A stretch of DNA of 64,000 bases from the NCBI GenBank assembly GCA_905182745.1, contig CAJJCR010000008.1:62001-126000 (forward strand), given 5' to 3'. The stretch is from Bacteroidetes bacterium MED-G20. Lineage in GTDB: Bacteria > Bacteroidota > Bacteroidia > Flavobacteriales_D > Parvicellaceae. Shown here in pieces: positions 9,683 to 20,122 of the stretch (position 1 is its first letter; every line of letters begins with the position of its first letter). Below the pieces are notes generated by a model. The model saw only the letters and a program-made list of their open reading frames with translations. It had not been told where the DNA came from and did not search any database. The position numbers and the translations under genes are program-made.

Positions 9683-10183
9683 TTAGGACTTGAATATTGG
9701 CACATTAGAACATGCTTCTCCAAACATCAAAGACTTGACATTTCCCATCAGTTTATTACTTAATTGCACATAGCTATCCTCTGGAATATATGTATCGGTA
9801 CATCCTTTAAGTAGAACTCTTTTATTTTCTAATGGCTTTGCATCAAAATTTTTAATATTAAGATGAAAGATTTTTTTTTCAAGCTCTTTTTCATTCCCAT
9901 ATATTACAGTTGAAGCATAAGGATTTAGATGTTTGGTCAAAAGCATATAGGCCCAGACTGGAATTATTGTATCGTTAGAACAATATAAAGCAACAAATGC
10001 ATCTTTATATCGCTCCCAATTCTCGTCTTTTAAATGCTCTCTAAATTTTTTTTCTTTAAGAACCATCCCTTCAAACAGCCAGTTCTTTATGTCTATAATT
10101 TTTCTGTTCTGAGAACCCTTGAATGTCTTCATGTCCAGAGTTATTAGACCACTTTTTGCAACTTTATTTACTATTTCGCTCAA
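9683..10183 (-). CDS. DUF2480 family protein
   Basis: This 166-residue soluble protein belongs to DUF2480, a family confined largely to Bacteroidota: the N-terminal EIVNKVAKSGLITLD, the DIKNWLFEGMVLKEKKFR block and the ALYCSNDTIIPVWAYMLL block are the conserved parts. Its function is unknown. Homologues commonly neighbour suf genes, and here it ends the run SufE, SufT-like, HMG-CoA synthase, DUF2480. Its TTG start overlaps the frame-corrected stop of the HMG-CoA synthase in the string TTGA, which suggests translational coupling. Confidence 0.82.
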   Translation of the reverse strand: MSEIVNKVAKSGLITLDMKTFKGSQNRKIIDIKNWLFEGMVLKEKKFREHLKDENWERYKDAFVALYCSNDTIIPVWAYMLLTKHLNPYASTVIYGNEKELEKKIFHLNIKNFDAKPLENKRVLLKGCTDTYIPEDSYVQLSNKLMGNVKSLMFGEACSNVPIFKS

Positions 10184-11563
10184 TTTATTTTGTAATGTCT
10201 AAAACCTTCTTTATTTTCTTGATCGTCAATTCTTTCTAGGACAATATTTTTGTGATTGGATATTGGCTTTTTCAAACTTCCATTATGAAGTTTCTCATAA
10301 GTATCAAAGTCAATTAATTTTCTCAAATCTAGTTTTTTGAAAACCTCTAATCCGCTTATTTTAGATTTCCAATCTTTCAGCTACTGTTCCTTCAAAAATC
10401 TTAGATTTAGAGCCACTTCCATAGCTTAAAAAACCAATATTATTTCCTGTAATATTTTTGTCTTTTTCATGACTTGAATAGAGCAAACTAATTAATGACA
10501 TAAATATCGATGCGGTATACATATTGCCAATATATCCACTTGCAATTTCTCCATCTTCAATCTTACTTTTTACAAAATTTTTGTAAAGAACTGACTTTGA
10601 AGCTGCTTTTCTCCAATCTTTATAATCCATACTTTTTGAATGTCCTATTTCGTTTTCTAGTTCTAGCAATAAATTATTTTTATCCAACCACCCAAGCCAT
10701 ATGTCTAACATTATTCTTCTTCCTTGAAAAGCATATGGAAGATGAAAAATTAAATGGTCCCAGTCCTTTAGAAAGTCTATTTTTTTCTGGGATTGAAAAT
10801 GCTCTAACCCTTCATTGATTCTATCTTGATAACATTCATTGGAATACTGACCATCAAATACTGGCTCCTCAAAATAAAAATCAATAATTTCTTTATTACT
10901 ATTTGTTAATTTTTGTACTGTGGTGTTTTTATCGCTCAGAAATGAGTTGTTAATTTTCCTTCTTGGTTTAAAAAAATCTCCAACATGCTCCATGCTAATT
11001 CCAACTGTGTTTTTAAAAGAAATGATACTAGGATTGGAAGTTAATAACATAGCAACAGCACCTGCTCCTTGAGTATATTCACCTGAAGAAGCTAGTTCAT
11101 ATTTTGCAATATCTGAGGCAATTACAATCGCTTTTTTTTCTGGATTAATTCTTATCCAATCTAAACAGTTTTCAACTGCATCAATTCCGCCAATGCAAGC
11201 AAATGTAAGATCTACAACGTCACAGTTTTTAAAACATCTTGCACCATGGGTTTTAGAAAGAATTTTCTCAACTGTTCCAACTGCATATGTAGCTGTAGGT
11301 TTAGCTGCATCTACTGCACTTTCAGTTCCAAGATATATTCTGCCAATAGTTGAGGGATCTATTTTATTATTTACAATAAGATTTAATAGTGCATTTGCTG
11401 CCATAGAGGCAGTATCTTCATTTATATCTGCAAGTGCCATATATTTTAGGCCCAATCCTTTTTCAAGTTTTGCAGGGATAATATCTCTTTTTTCTGCCAA
11501 ACTAACTATTGGTAAAGCTATGTTTGGCAAGTAATAATCTATTGCATCAATTCCAAATTCCAT
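10180..11563 (-). CDS. Hydroxymethylglutaryl-CoA synthase (frameshift near the 3' end)
   Basis: This enzyme condenses acetyl-CoA and acetoacetyl-CoA to HMG-CoA for the mevalonate route to isoprenoids. The catalytic residues of the family can be seen: Glu81 (GTESAVDAAKP), Cys123 (LTFACIGG) and His274 (FHLPYAFQGRR). The first reading frame stops after about 400 codons (FEGTVAERLEI), but dropping one base near 10371 restores a continuous C-terminus (RWKSKISGLEVF, then LIDFDTYEKLH) to a TGA at 10180. The start overlaps the end of the SufT-like gene by 17 bases. The frameshift looks like a single-base insertion error; alternatively the last 60 residues are lost. Confidence 0.85.
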
Positions 11564-11909
11564 TTCTTTTTTTTAAATCATTCCTAAATCTAGCTTTAGC
11601 CTCTTCACTCATCATATCCTTATCCCATGGAGGGTCAAATACAATATTAACTTTTGAAGTTTCTACTCCATGAACCTCACCAACCTTATCCTCAACCTCT
11701 TTAGGAAGCGACTCTGCCACTGGGCAATTTGGAGAAGTTAAAGTCATTATAATTTCAGTATTAAATTCATCGTCAATTTTAATTTCATAAATCAAACCTA
11801 ATTCGTAAATATCTACTGGAATTTCCGGATCAAATATCGCTTTGAGAACATTTATAATCTTGTCCTCAATTTTTTTTTTGACACTTGCAGAATCTTTTAC
11901 GTCACTCAT
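11547..11909 (-). CDS. SufT-like DUF59/MIP18 family Fe-S assembly protein
   Basis: The 120-residue protein has the DUF59 (MIP18) fold: VLKAIFDPEIPVDIYELGLIYEI near the N-terminus, TLTSPNCPVAESLP with the conserved Cys in the middle, and IVFDPPWDKDMMSEEAK near the end. Members help mature iron-sulfur proteins (SufT, also PaaD-type proteins). The neighbour SufE, one base upstream, supports the Suf assignment. The gene overlaps the HMG-CoA synthase start by 17 bases. The exact step of action is not settled for this family. Confidence 0.84.
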   Translation of the reverse strand: MSDVKDSASVKKKIEDKIINVLKAIFDPEIPVDIYELGLIYEIKIDDEFNTEIIMTLTSPNCPVAESLPKEVEDKVGEVHGVETSKVNIVFDPPWDKDMMSEEAKARFRNDLKKRNGIWN

Positions 11910-11910
11910 T

Positions 11911-12342
11911 TTAGTTATTTAAATTGTTTTTTATCATTAATGAATATGCATAAGCTTTCATCTGTTTTACCATTTCTAACAAGCCATTAGCTCTTGTAGG
12001 AGACAAATGATTAGTTAGACCAATTTCATTTATAAAATTTAGTTTTGCATCAAGAATATTTTCGGGTGTCTGGTTATTTAATACTCTTATTAAAAGAGCA
12101 ATTATTCCCTTTGTTATAATTGCCTCGCTGTCTGCATAAAAAGAGACTATATTTTTTTCAAATTCAGCATGCAACCATACTTTAGATTGACAGCCTTTGA
12201 TAATATTTTCATCACTTTTATTAACAGATGATATAAGAGGAAGATCTTTGCCAAGTTCAATTAGATACTCATATTTTTCCATCCAATTGTCAAACATTTC
12301 AAACTCACTAACGATTTCTTTTTCAAGATCTACAACTTGCAT
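11911..12342 (-). CDS. sufE: Cysteine desulfuration protein SufE
   Basis: SufE takes the persulfide from the cysteine desulfurase SufS and passes it to SufB. The acceptor Cys51 sits in the family motif IIKGCQSKVWL, and the C-terminal HLSPTRANGLLEMVKQM is typical. Length (143 residues) is normal. It abuts the SufT-like gene. Its partner genes sufBCD lie 25 kb away on the other strand and sufS is not in the window. Confidence 0.92.
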   Translation of the reverse strand: MQVVDLEKEIVSEFEMFDNWMEKYEYLIELGKDLPLISSVNKSDENIIKGCQSKVWLHAEFEKNIVSFYADSEAIITKGIIALLIRVLNNQTPENILDAKLNFINEIGLTNHLSPTRANGLLEMVKQMKAYAYSLMIKNNLNN

Positions 12343-12401
12343 GAATTATTTTTTATAATAAAGATAATTTAAAGTCTTTATTCCTTTGCTTAATAGACAC
12401 A

Positions 12402-13748
12402 TTATTTAAACAATTGTTGAATGATTTCTTGTAGTTTGCCCACTTTAATTAATTGATAATTTTTTGATTCTACTTGACTAACCTTAGAATATTTACTTAA
12501 ATAAATTATTTTAATTCCCATTTTTGTCACCTCCTTTATACGTTGTTCTATTCTACTAACTGGTCTTATTTCTCCACTTAGGCCCACTTCACCAATAAAA
12601 CAAATTTTATGATCAATGTAAAAATCAAAAAATGAAGATAATATTGCACAAACCATAGATAAGTCAATTGCAGGATCTTGAATTTTTAATCCACCTGTGA
12701 TATTTAAAAAAACATCTTTTTGGCTTAGTTTCATGCCTCCTCTTTTTTCAATCACTGCCAACAACATATTCAGTCTTTTAATATCAATTCCATTAGCTGA
12801 TCTTTGTGGATTTCCGTAAGTGGCAGCTGAGGTTAAGGCTTGAGATTCTATCATTATAGGTCTTACTCCTTCCAAACTACAACCCAAGGCAATGCCACTC
12901 AGCTTTTCTTGATTGGTTGAAATAAGCATTTTACTAGGAGAATTTACTTCCTCTAACCCACTTTCATTCATTTCATAAATTCCAAGTTCATTGGTGCTTC
13001 CAAATCTGTTTTTGATACTTCTAACCAAACGGTACAAGTGGTTTTTATCTCCTTCAAACTGAAGGACAGTATCTACCATATGTTCCAATACTTTAGGACC
13101 AGCTATTGCTCCATCTTTAGTAATATGCCCAATAATTATTATTGGAATTAGCCTCTCTTTCGCATATTTAATTAAAATTTCAGCACAGTGCTTGATTTGA
13201 GAAACGCTTCCTGGAATAGCATCTATTTCTTGGGTATGAATGGTTTGTATAGAATCAACAATAATTAATCTAGGCAAAACTTCTTCACAGGTTTTAAGGA
13301 TGGTATTAACTTCTGTCTCGTTATAAATATAGCAACTGTCGTTATTGAACTTTAATCTATTGGCTCTTAACTTAATTTGTTCATTGCTTTCTTCCCCTGA
13401 GATATACAATACTTTTTCTTTTAGGGTTAATGCAATTTTTAAAGTTAATGTTGATTTGCCAATTCCAGGTTCCCCACCAAGAAGTATTACAGAACCTTTT
13501 ACTAATCCATTGCCTATTACTCTATTAAACTCTAAATCATTTATAGGAATTCTCTCCGCTTTATCTCCAGAGATATCACTTATTCGCTGAGGAGTTTTTA
13601 TACTGCTAGTAATAGAACTTTTGGAAGACTTTGAAACTATTCTCTCGGAAACTGTATTCCATTCTCCACATTCTCCACATTTACCAGTCCACTTACTTGT
13701 TTCGTGAGAGCAGCTTATGCATTGAAATATTTTTTTAGATTTTACCAT
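12402..13748 (-). CDS. radA: DNA repair protein RadA
   Basis: RadA is a RecA-like, DnaB-type ATPase that drives branch migration during recombination. The N-terminal zinc finger (CISCSHETSKWTGKCGECGEW), the Walker A motif GGEPGIGKST, the RadA-specific KNRFGS motif and the C-terminal Lon-like domain (CSLEGVRPIMIESQAL onward) are all in order. I place the start at the ATG giving MVKSKK; a TTG two codons earlier is also in frame. It lies 29 bases after the O-antigen ligase-like gene. Confidence 0.94.
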   Translation of the reverse strand: MVKSKKIFQCISCSHETSKWTGKCGECGEWNTVSERIVSKSSKSSITSSIKTPQRISDISGDKAERIPINDLEFNRVIGNGLVKGSVILLGGEPGIGKSTLTLKIALTLKEKVLYISGEESNEQIKLRANRLKFNNDSCYIYNETEVNTILKTCEEVLPRLIIVDSIQTIHTQEIDAIPGSVSQIKHCAEILIKYAKERLIPIIIIGHITKDGAIAGPKVLEHMVDTVLQFEGDKNHLYRLVRSIKNRFGSTNELGIYEMNESGLEEVNSPSKMLISTNQEKLSGIALGCSLEGVRPIMIESQALTSAATYGNPQRSANGIDIKRLNMLLAVIEKRGGMKLSQKDVFLNITGGLKIQDPAIDLSMVCAILSSFFDFYIDHKICFIGEVGLSGEIRPVSRIEQRIKEVTKMGIKIIYLSKYSKVSQVESKNYQLIKVGKLQEIIQQLFK

Positions 13749-13777
13749 AAGCAATAATAATTCATCACAACATACAA

Positions 13778-15228
13778 TTAATACGTTGTTTTTTTAGAAA
13801 TTGGATTTAAATAAGTTTTAATAGTAATAAATATGCCAATTAAACCCCAAATTGGAATTGCAGCTTTATCTGTATCTAAATAGTTGTTTAAAACCCCGTG
13901 AGTAAAATAGGTGGTTAGAGATATGATGATGAAAAGGGTTAAAATTTTATAAAACTCACTTTTCACACCTTATATAATATAGACCTGAGTAAACAAAAAC
14001 AAGCCCTATTAATAAAATATTGATTAGAAATCCAAAAAAACCTTGCTCTGCTAAAGGACTTAGATATTCACTATGTGCATTTCCTCCATCCCCAAAATTA
14101 GTGCTGATTATTGTTAAATCTTTAGACTTTTGGAATGGTGCATATACAAAAGCATAGGTTCCAGGGCCCCATCCAAAAAAAGGTCTTTGCAAGAATAATT
14201 CAAATGCACAATTCCATCTGTTTAATACGTTCTAAATTCGATGCATCTGAGGAAATATTGGACATTGATTCTACTCTTTCAGAAAAATTCTCGGTAGTGT
14301 GTTCTGCATCATTTTTTTGAACCAAGTAAGAAATTTCTGTCAAATTATAAATTATAAATATGAAAGGAATAATTATGATACCTATTAGCCATTTTAATTT
14401 TATTTTGAAGTAATAAAGAACAAATACTCCAATTGCCAAAACAATACTTAACCAAGCAGCTCTTGTATAACTAAAGTACAGACCAATAAGAAGTATTGCT
14501 AAAAAAACAATTAATAAAATTCTCAAGTAATTTTTTTTAGACTCATATAACAACCATACATTAATTGGAATAACTAGTGCTAAAATTGCTCCATACGAAG
14601 TATGGTCTTTAAAAAATGGCCACATTACCCAATGACCTGCTTCTTCGCTAAAACTATTAATCATGTGGTTCACTAATGTATAGCAAGTCACCATTATCAT
14701 GGCAAAAAGATAAGCGAAGAAAAATTGTTTGATTTGTTTTTTCCCTTTTTTGAAAAAGTGTATTCCATAAAGAAGAATGGGAATAATGAACCAGCTTCTA
14801 GAAATTAAAAACTTAAAGGAAACCATAGGGATTTCACTCACTATTGAAGTTATAAAGATCCATAGTACTTGTACGAAAATTAATATTATTATAGGGTTTT
14901 TATAATGTAGAAGATCTTTTTTAAGATTTTTTTGAAAGAGCGCTTTAAAAAGAAACATTAATGTAAATACAAGCAACATTGGTTCTGTTGGAAAATAAAA
15001 ACCTATTCCAAGCAAGTCTAAATTTTCAAAATTAAAAGAAAGTGGGGTGCAAAAAACTATAGTGAGAAAAATCAAATCCAATCTAAAAACAAATAGATAG
15101 CCAAACAATATGACCATGGGAAGCGCTAGGAGATAGAAAATGTCAAAGTAAATTAAAATTGAGTTTAGTATGATGAATAAAATCATCAAAAAGTAAGAAA
15201 TTCTTCGGCTAAGAAATCCTTTAAACAT
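13778..15228 (-). CDS. O-antigen ligase/polymerase-like membrane protein (two frameshifts)
   Basis: This polytopic membrane protein carries the O-antigen ligase/Wzy signature in its C-terminal half (FFGWGPGTYAFVYAPFQ, then NAHSEYLSPLAEQG). It would ligate or polymerise a lipid-linked glycan on the periplasmic side. The ATG at 15228 overlaps the stop of the Wzz-like gene as TAATG. The frame breaks near 14220 (RIKQMELCI must become RIKRWNCAF to join the next block) and near 13965 (RCEK versus RVKSEFYK). Each needs one base removed. Product corrected for the shifts would be about 480 residues with 12 or so helices. Ligase and polymerase cannot be told apart from sequence alone. Confidence 0.78.
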
Positions 15229-16205
15229 TAATCTTTTAAAAGTTCTATTTGCTTCTTGACTAGTATACCTACAATTGCTAGTAATACAGATGAGAATGTT
15301 GATAAGACTACAATTAGCCATCTAATTGGATAAGCCTTTTTTTCTGCGGGATAGGCTTTCTCAACAATGAATTTATGAGAAAGATAGCTTGTCGCATCAC
15401 TTTCTGCCTGTTCGTAGGAAGCTTCCATTGTAGCAAGTCTTTCAGAAAGGAATTCTACTTTAACTTGGAAAGATTTAAGTAAAGAGCCGTATTTTTCAGT
15501 CATATTCATTTTAGTTTTAAATGATTTTTTTATCTCAGATTCTTTAGAATTAACATAGCCTTCAGTTAGCGCTCTATAAGCATCGTTGGTTACCACTCCA
15601 AGAGAAGATAGTTTCGACATCGTATCTCTAAGGTTCTGCATTTGTACAGTTATTTTATCAAGTTTTTCTTTTTTAATTTTAAAATCTGTTAAAGCTCTTT
15701 CGTGAATCATTGCATTTTTTGTGTTGTCAAATAACGATGCAATTTCGTTGGCAATTAATGCTGCTGTATCAGGACTTTTGTCTAAAACAGTAATTAATAC
15801 AGCGCCATTGTTATTTCTTCTAAAATTTATATTTTCTAAATAAGTTTTGGTTAAATCTGTATTGATATACTTTGATTCCAAATCAATTTCATAATGTTTA
15901 ATAAGGTTGAATTTGTCTATAATTTTACTTCTTATACTGCTGGATTCTAAAATCTGAAGCATTTGTTCAGCCTCTTCGTTCTCCCCAAATTTAGAAACGC
16001 TTTGGTCTTCTGTAATTACTTCGTTGAACGTTACTGAACTTGTCTTTGCAGGATAAAGTGTTACAGTAGATTCAAATTTCTCATCCATTAAAAGAGAGAC
16101 TATACTGGAGGCCACTAACGCGATAATTCCAATAGTGATTAATGGATTTTTATTTTTCCATAAAAAAGAAATTAAGTCGTAAGATTGATTTTCGGATGAA
16201 TTCAT
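15228..16205 (-). CDS. Wzz-like chain-length determinant protein
   Basis: The 325-residue protein has the polysaccharide co-polymerase layout: a cytoplasmic N-terminus, a membrane helix at about residues 21-40, a periplasmic domain with coiled-coil character (about 150-270) and a second helix at about 295-317. The Wzz segment just after the first helix (EKFESTVTLYP) is recognisable. No tyrosine-kinase domain follows, so it is of the short type. It has its own promoter upstream. Its stop overlaps the ligase-like start (TAATG). It likely controls glycan chain length together with the neighbouring ligase and flippase. Confidence 0.82.
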   Translation of the reverse strand: MNSSENQSYDLISFLWKNKNPLITIGIIALVASSIVSLLMDEKFESTVTLYPAKTSSVTFNEVITEDQSVSKFGENEEAEQMLQILESSSIRSKIIDKFNLIKHYEIDLESKYINTDLTKTYLENINFRRNNNGAVLITVLDKSPDTAALIANEIASLFDNTKNAMIHERALTDFKIKKEKLDKITVQMQNLRDTMSKLSSLGVVTNDAYRALTEGYVNSKESEIKKSFKTKMNMTEKYGSLLKSFQVKVEFLSERLATMEASYEQAESDATSYLSHKFIVEKAYPAEKKAYPIRWLIVVLSTFSSVLLAIVGILVKKQIELLKD

Positions 16206-16223
16206 TTTTCAATTTTAGATTTA

Positions 16224-16254
16224 CAAATGTAAGTTATAGCATGAATCTCTACAA
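16224..16254 (-). promoter_or_regulatory. Promoter of the wzz-like gene (TTG-N20-TACATTTG)
   Basis: On the minus strand a TTG (16254-16252) is followed after 20 bases by TACATTTG (16231-16224), which matches both Bacteroidota promoter elements. The -7 element ends 18 bases before the ATG at 16205. The same 20-base spacing is found in front of secDF. Confidence 0.6.
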
Positions 16255-16255
16255 A

Positions 16256-17719
16256 TTAAGAAGATTTATCGTGTTTTAAAAGGCTGTAAAACTGGTCCCA
16301 ACTGATAACTTTTAAAAATAAACCAATAATTCCACCACCAATTACATTCAATATTATTTTTTCTAACCAATTAATACTTAGATAATTCTCTACAGTATAG
16401 ACCATTGTAATAAACAATATAGTGAACGAAAAAATCCGAATTATTGAAAGTAAATGATATTTAAAATTAAATATTTTATAACATAAAGCTATTTGAAATA
16501 CAAGGATGAAAAATTGTGTAAAAGCACTAGCAAAAGCTGCTCCAGAAGAACCTTTATCCGGAATAAGTAATAGGTTTAGTGAAATGTTTATTAAAATCCC
16601 AAAAACGGCCAATATGTTTAATTGTTTCATACTTCCTTTTGCGGTTAATAAAGTCCCAAATATATAGTTACATGAAACAGCTATAAACGAGATCATTAAC
16701 CAACCAAAAGTTTCGCTAGAGTGTAATAATGACGAACCATTTATTTCATATCTCCAGTTAAGAATTTCCATTTTATAGGTCCATACAGTAACACAAATAA
16801 TTAAAGCAAAAAAATAAATTAGCTTGAAAGACAACCAAGAAACTGGAAGAACACTTTGCTTTTCTTTGATCAATCTAGAAAATATTGGAAGTAATAGACC
16901 AGCAAATAAGTATCCAAGCATATTAAAAGCCATAAAAAATCTATAACCATGGGCATAGTTAGCTACTTCAATATTCCCTCTTATTCTCTCTACCATCACC
17001 ACATCAGAATAGTAGTATACGGACATTAAAAAAATCAAAAGAGCATAAGGCATACTTTTTTTTACAATCATTTTAAAAAATAGTTGATCCCACTTTAGAC
17101 TTGGTAATTGGGTATGTTTTGTTAAAAATGAAAAACCTATGAGAACAGTAATTAAATACGCTACCGTTTGAGAAAGGATGAAGAAGTCAATAGTTATAAT
17201 TGCATTATTAGCAATACTGTATAGGAAATAACCACAGAAAAATATTAAAATCAATCTGTCTGTAATTGATAAAATACTGTCTTTTTTAAATAAAAGAAGT
17301 GCAGATAAATTGGATCTAATAAATAGAATTAAAGCCACTAAAACTTGATTAAATCCTATTATAATTAACCATTTCATTTCTTTTGCTGAAAGCTCAAAAA
17401 TTAACCCCATTAGTAAAAGAATAATGATGTAAAATGCACTTAAGATTAATTTTAGAGAGAAAATTCTTGAGAAATGTTTTTGAAGTAATTGATTGTTTTG
17501 GGCGATGTTTCTAGTATTGAAGTTATTAACTCCCATGTCTAAAATGATATTGAATATAAAAGACAAGCTCAATAAAGAAAAATAAGTTCCATAAGAACCT
17601 GGACTATTTTGCTCTGTAATTTTTAATATCTCAGCATCAATTCCAATAATATAGAAAGGTTTAATGACTACATTTAGTAGGAGAACTAGTATTAAATTGG
17701 AAAGAAATTTTTTTTTCAT
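16256..17719 (-). CDS. Second Wzx-like polysaccharide flippase
   Basis: This is a 487-residue membrane protein with about 12-14 helices and the flippase pattern: DMGVNNFNTRNIAQN in an early loop, a YYYSDVVMVERIRG segment after the mid-protein helix, and IPDKGSSGAAFASAF in the C-terminal half. Its start overlaps the last base of the MurF-Alr stop, so the two are tightly coupled. It lies upstream of wzz-like and ligase-like genes and so probably exports a lipid-linked oligosaccharide. It belongs to the same superfamily as the flippase at 8198-9661 but differs clearly in sequence. Confidence 0.84.
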   Translation of the reverse strand: MKKKFLSNLILVLLLNVVIKPFYIIGIDAEILKITEQNSPGSYGTYFSLLSLSFIFNIILDMGVNNFNTRNIAQNNQLLQKHFSRIFSLKLILSAFYIIILLLMGLIFELSAKEMKWLIIIGFNQVLVALILFIRSNLSALLLFKKDSILSITDRLILIFFCGYFLYSIANNAIITIDFFILSQTVAYLITVLIGFSFLTKHTQLPSLKWDQLFFKMIVKKSMPYALLIFLMSVYYYSDVVMVERIRGNIEVANYAHGYRFFMAFNMLGYLFAGLLLPIFSRLIKEKQSVLPVSWLSFKLIYFFALIICVTVWTYKMEILNWRYEINGSSLLHSSETFGWLMISFIAVSCNYIFGTLLTAKGSMKQLNILAVFGILINISLNLLLIPDKGSSGAAFASAFTQFFILVFQIALCYKIFNFKYHLLSIIRIFSFTILFITMVYTVENYLSINWLEKIILNVIGGGIIGLFLKVISWDQFYSLLKHDKSS

Positions 17720-20082
17720 TAATCCTTTTGGTAAACTCTTACTACTCTGTTAGAAATAGAACTTATAATCTCGTAGGGAATTGTGTTTGCAGCATCAGCC
17801 ATTTTAAAAATAGAATGGTTATTTCCAAATATTTCTACTCTATCGTTGACATTTAAATTAGAATCAGAGATATCTATAAATAGCATATCCATACAAATAT
17901 TTCCAATCGTTGGATAAATAGTATTATTAATAAAAACACTTCCTTTACCGTTTCCTAAAGATCTAGAAAATCCATCTGCATATCCTATTGGAACAATTGC
18001 AACTTTTAATTTTTTTTCTGATTGATTATTTACTCCATAACCAATATAATCGCCTTTATTTACTGTCCTTATTTTTGATATTCTAGAAACTAAAGATGCT
18101 ACGTTAGAAAGCTTTTCACTTTTAGAAACGCCATATAAACCTATCCCTAGTCTTACCATTTGCAGACTTTGTTCTGGATAATTTTCTATTCCTGCTGTAT
18201 TTAGAATATGCTTATTTGTTTTAATCCCTAATGAAGATTCAATTTCTAAAGACATTCTATGGAAGTAATCAAATTGTTGTTGAGTTAGTTTTTTACCATT
18301 ATTTTGATCACTTGCAGCTAAGTGACTAAAAATCCCTTCAACTTTTATTTCTGGTTGGCTTATTAAAAAGCTACATAATTTTTTAATATCTATAGAATCA
18401 AATCCCATTCTATTCATACCTGTATTTAATTTTATGTGAATAGGATAATTTTTTATCCCCATTAAGATAAGTTTCTTAGTGAATTCGTCCAAGTGATATA
18501 AATCGTAAATGGAAGGAGTTAATCTGTTTTCTATTAAATTATCCATCGATTTTTGTTCTACATTCATTACTAGAATTGGAGCCTTTATACCATTTTCTCT
18601 TAGTTCCACACCTTCGTCTGTATATGCTACTCCTATGTAGTCGATATGATTTTGCTCTAATATTTTCGCAGATTCGATTAACCCAGTTCCATAGCCAGCT
18701 GCTTTAATCATAACAAGTAATTTTGTTTTTGGAGCAAGTAAACTTCTGTAATAGTTTAAGTTTTTAATTAGGCTAGAAAGATTTATTTCTAAAACTGTGT
18801 TGTGTTTTTTCTGTTCTAGTTTCAAGTAAATCTTTTGAAAATCGGCAACTTTTTTCCCCTTAATTAAGATATAGTGATTTTTGAAAATAATATTATTAAA
18901 GTGTTTTAAAAATACAGATTCGTTTCTAAAAATTAAATATTTATTTGGAAATAATGTAGCGTTCTCATAGAGTTCTTTTCCAATTCCTATAAACTGTGTT
19001 ATTTCATAACTTTCTATTAGTTTAGAGAGTTCCTCAAAATTTGTTTTTTTTTCATTTAAATCCGAAAGAATTAAAGTTGTCTTAGAAGATCCGCATTCAG
19101 ATTTTAAGGTTTCAAGAGAAATTTTAAGGGATTGAAAATTGTTCTGGTAAGAATCATTTATAATAACCGAATTACTAATTCCAGATTTCTTTTCAAATCG
19201 TAAAGCAATTTCTGGGAGAAATGGACTTAAGGCTTTTATGTCCTTTAAATCGTATTTTATTTGATTTAAAAATCCTAGACAGCAAATAAAATTTTTTGCA
19301 GAGTTCTCATCTTTTTGTTGGATGAAGAACACTTCTTTTTTACTGTTGTATTCACAGTGTATTTCTTGTCCTTTTTCTACAATATTTCTTTTAAAATTAA
19401 ACTCGTTATTTTTAAAATAAGTGTGAATGGTTCCTTTTAAAATCTTTTCTTTTTCAATTCGAAGTTCATCAATTGAAATAAAGTTTTCAATATGTTCTTT
19501 CTCAATATTAGACAATATCACATGAGAGGGCTCAATCATTCCCTTCATTAAATCCATTTCCCCAGGCATGGAAATTCCTGTTTCAATGATAGCTAATTCG
19601 TGATACTTGGTTAAAGAAAGCAAGGTAAGAGCTGCTCCAAATTGTGAGTTATAACTTTTTGGACTTCTTAGAATATTTATTTTTTCTTGCGCAATAAAAT
19701 TTATCCATTCTTTTATAACTGTTTTTCCATAACTTCCTGTTATTGAAAGTACAGGTATTTTAAAAGTTTTTCTGTGGAAATTTGCCCATTTCTGAATTGC
19801 AACTAATGTATTTTCAACCACCAAGTAGCCCGCATCTTTTTTTATTTTTAAAGGGATTTTATGAGTTATAAATTGTTTTATTCCATTTTCATAAACCTGA
19901 TCAATATACCTATGTCCATCGTTAAAATTTGTATTAAATGCTATAAATAAATGTTCATTATTTTGAACAAATCTTCTACTATCGTAATGAACATTACTAA
20001 TTGGTGAATCAATATTTCCTATGCAATCCCCCCCAGTTATTTTAGAAATATCTCGAAGAGTATATGAGTTGTTTATCTGCAA
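17719..20082 (-). CDS. Bifunctional MurF ligase / alanine racemase
   Basis: The 787-residue fusion combines UDP-MurNAc-tripeptide:D-Ala-D-Ala ligase (about residues 1-425) with a PLP-dependent alanine racemase (about 430-787). It would both make D-alanine and use D-Ala-D-Ala in peptidoglycan synthesis. The Mur P-loop is ITGSYGKT and the fold-type III PLP lysine is in LVMIKAAGYGTG; the racemase C-terminal VRLGIGLYG, IGYADGF and GNICMDMLFIDI motifs are present. The start codon is TTG. Such fusions are typical of Bacteroidota. The stop overlaps the start of the flippase. Confidence 0.92.
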   Translation of the reverse strand: MQINNSYTLRDISKITGGDCIGNIDSPISNVHYDSRRFVQNNEHLFIAFNTNFNDGHRYIDQVYENGIKQFITHKIPLKIKKDAGYLVVENTLVAIQKWANFHRKTFKIPVLSITGSYGKTVIKEWINFIAQEKINILRSPKSYNSQFGAALTLLSLTKYHELAIIETGISMPGEMDLMKGMIEPSHVILSNIEKEHIENFISIDELRIEKEKILKGTIHTYFKNNEFNFKRNIVEKGQEIHCEYNSKKEVFFIQQKDENSAKNFICCLGFLNQIKYDLKDIKALSPFLPEIALRFEKKSGISNSVIINDSYQNNFQSLKISLETLKSECGSSKTTLILSDLNEKKTNFEELSKLIESYEITQFIGIGKELYENATLFPNKYLIFRNESVFLKHFNNIIFKNHYILIKGKKVADFQKIYLKLEQKKHNTVLEINLSSLIKNLNYYRSLLAPKTKLLVMIKAAGYGTGLIESAKILEQNHIDYIGVAYTDEGVELRENGIKAPILVMNVEQKSMDNLIENRLTPSIYDLYHLDEFTKKLILMGIKNYPIHIKLNTGMNRMGFDSIDIKKLCSFLISQPEIKVEGIFSHLAASDQNNGKKLTQQQFDYFHRMSLEIESSLGIKTNKHILNTAGIENYPEQSLQMVRLGIGLYGVSKSEKLSNVASLVSRISKIRTVNKGDYIGYGVNNQSEKKLKVAIVPIGYADGFSRSLGNGKGSVFINNTIYPTIGNICMDMLFIDISDSNLNVNDRVEIFGNNHSIFKMADAANTIPYEIISSISNRVVRVYQKD

Positions 20083-20122
20083 TTTTTTGAACTAATAGTT
20101 TGTGAACGAACAAATTAAACAA

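Noticed and set aside
15229-15321. A longer O-antigen ligase-like start at 15321
   Set aside because: It would overlap the Wzz-like gene by 94 bases. The ATG at 15228 overlaps its stop as TAATG and precedes the first membrane helix.
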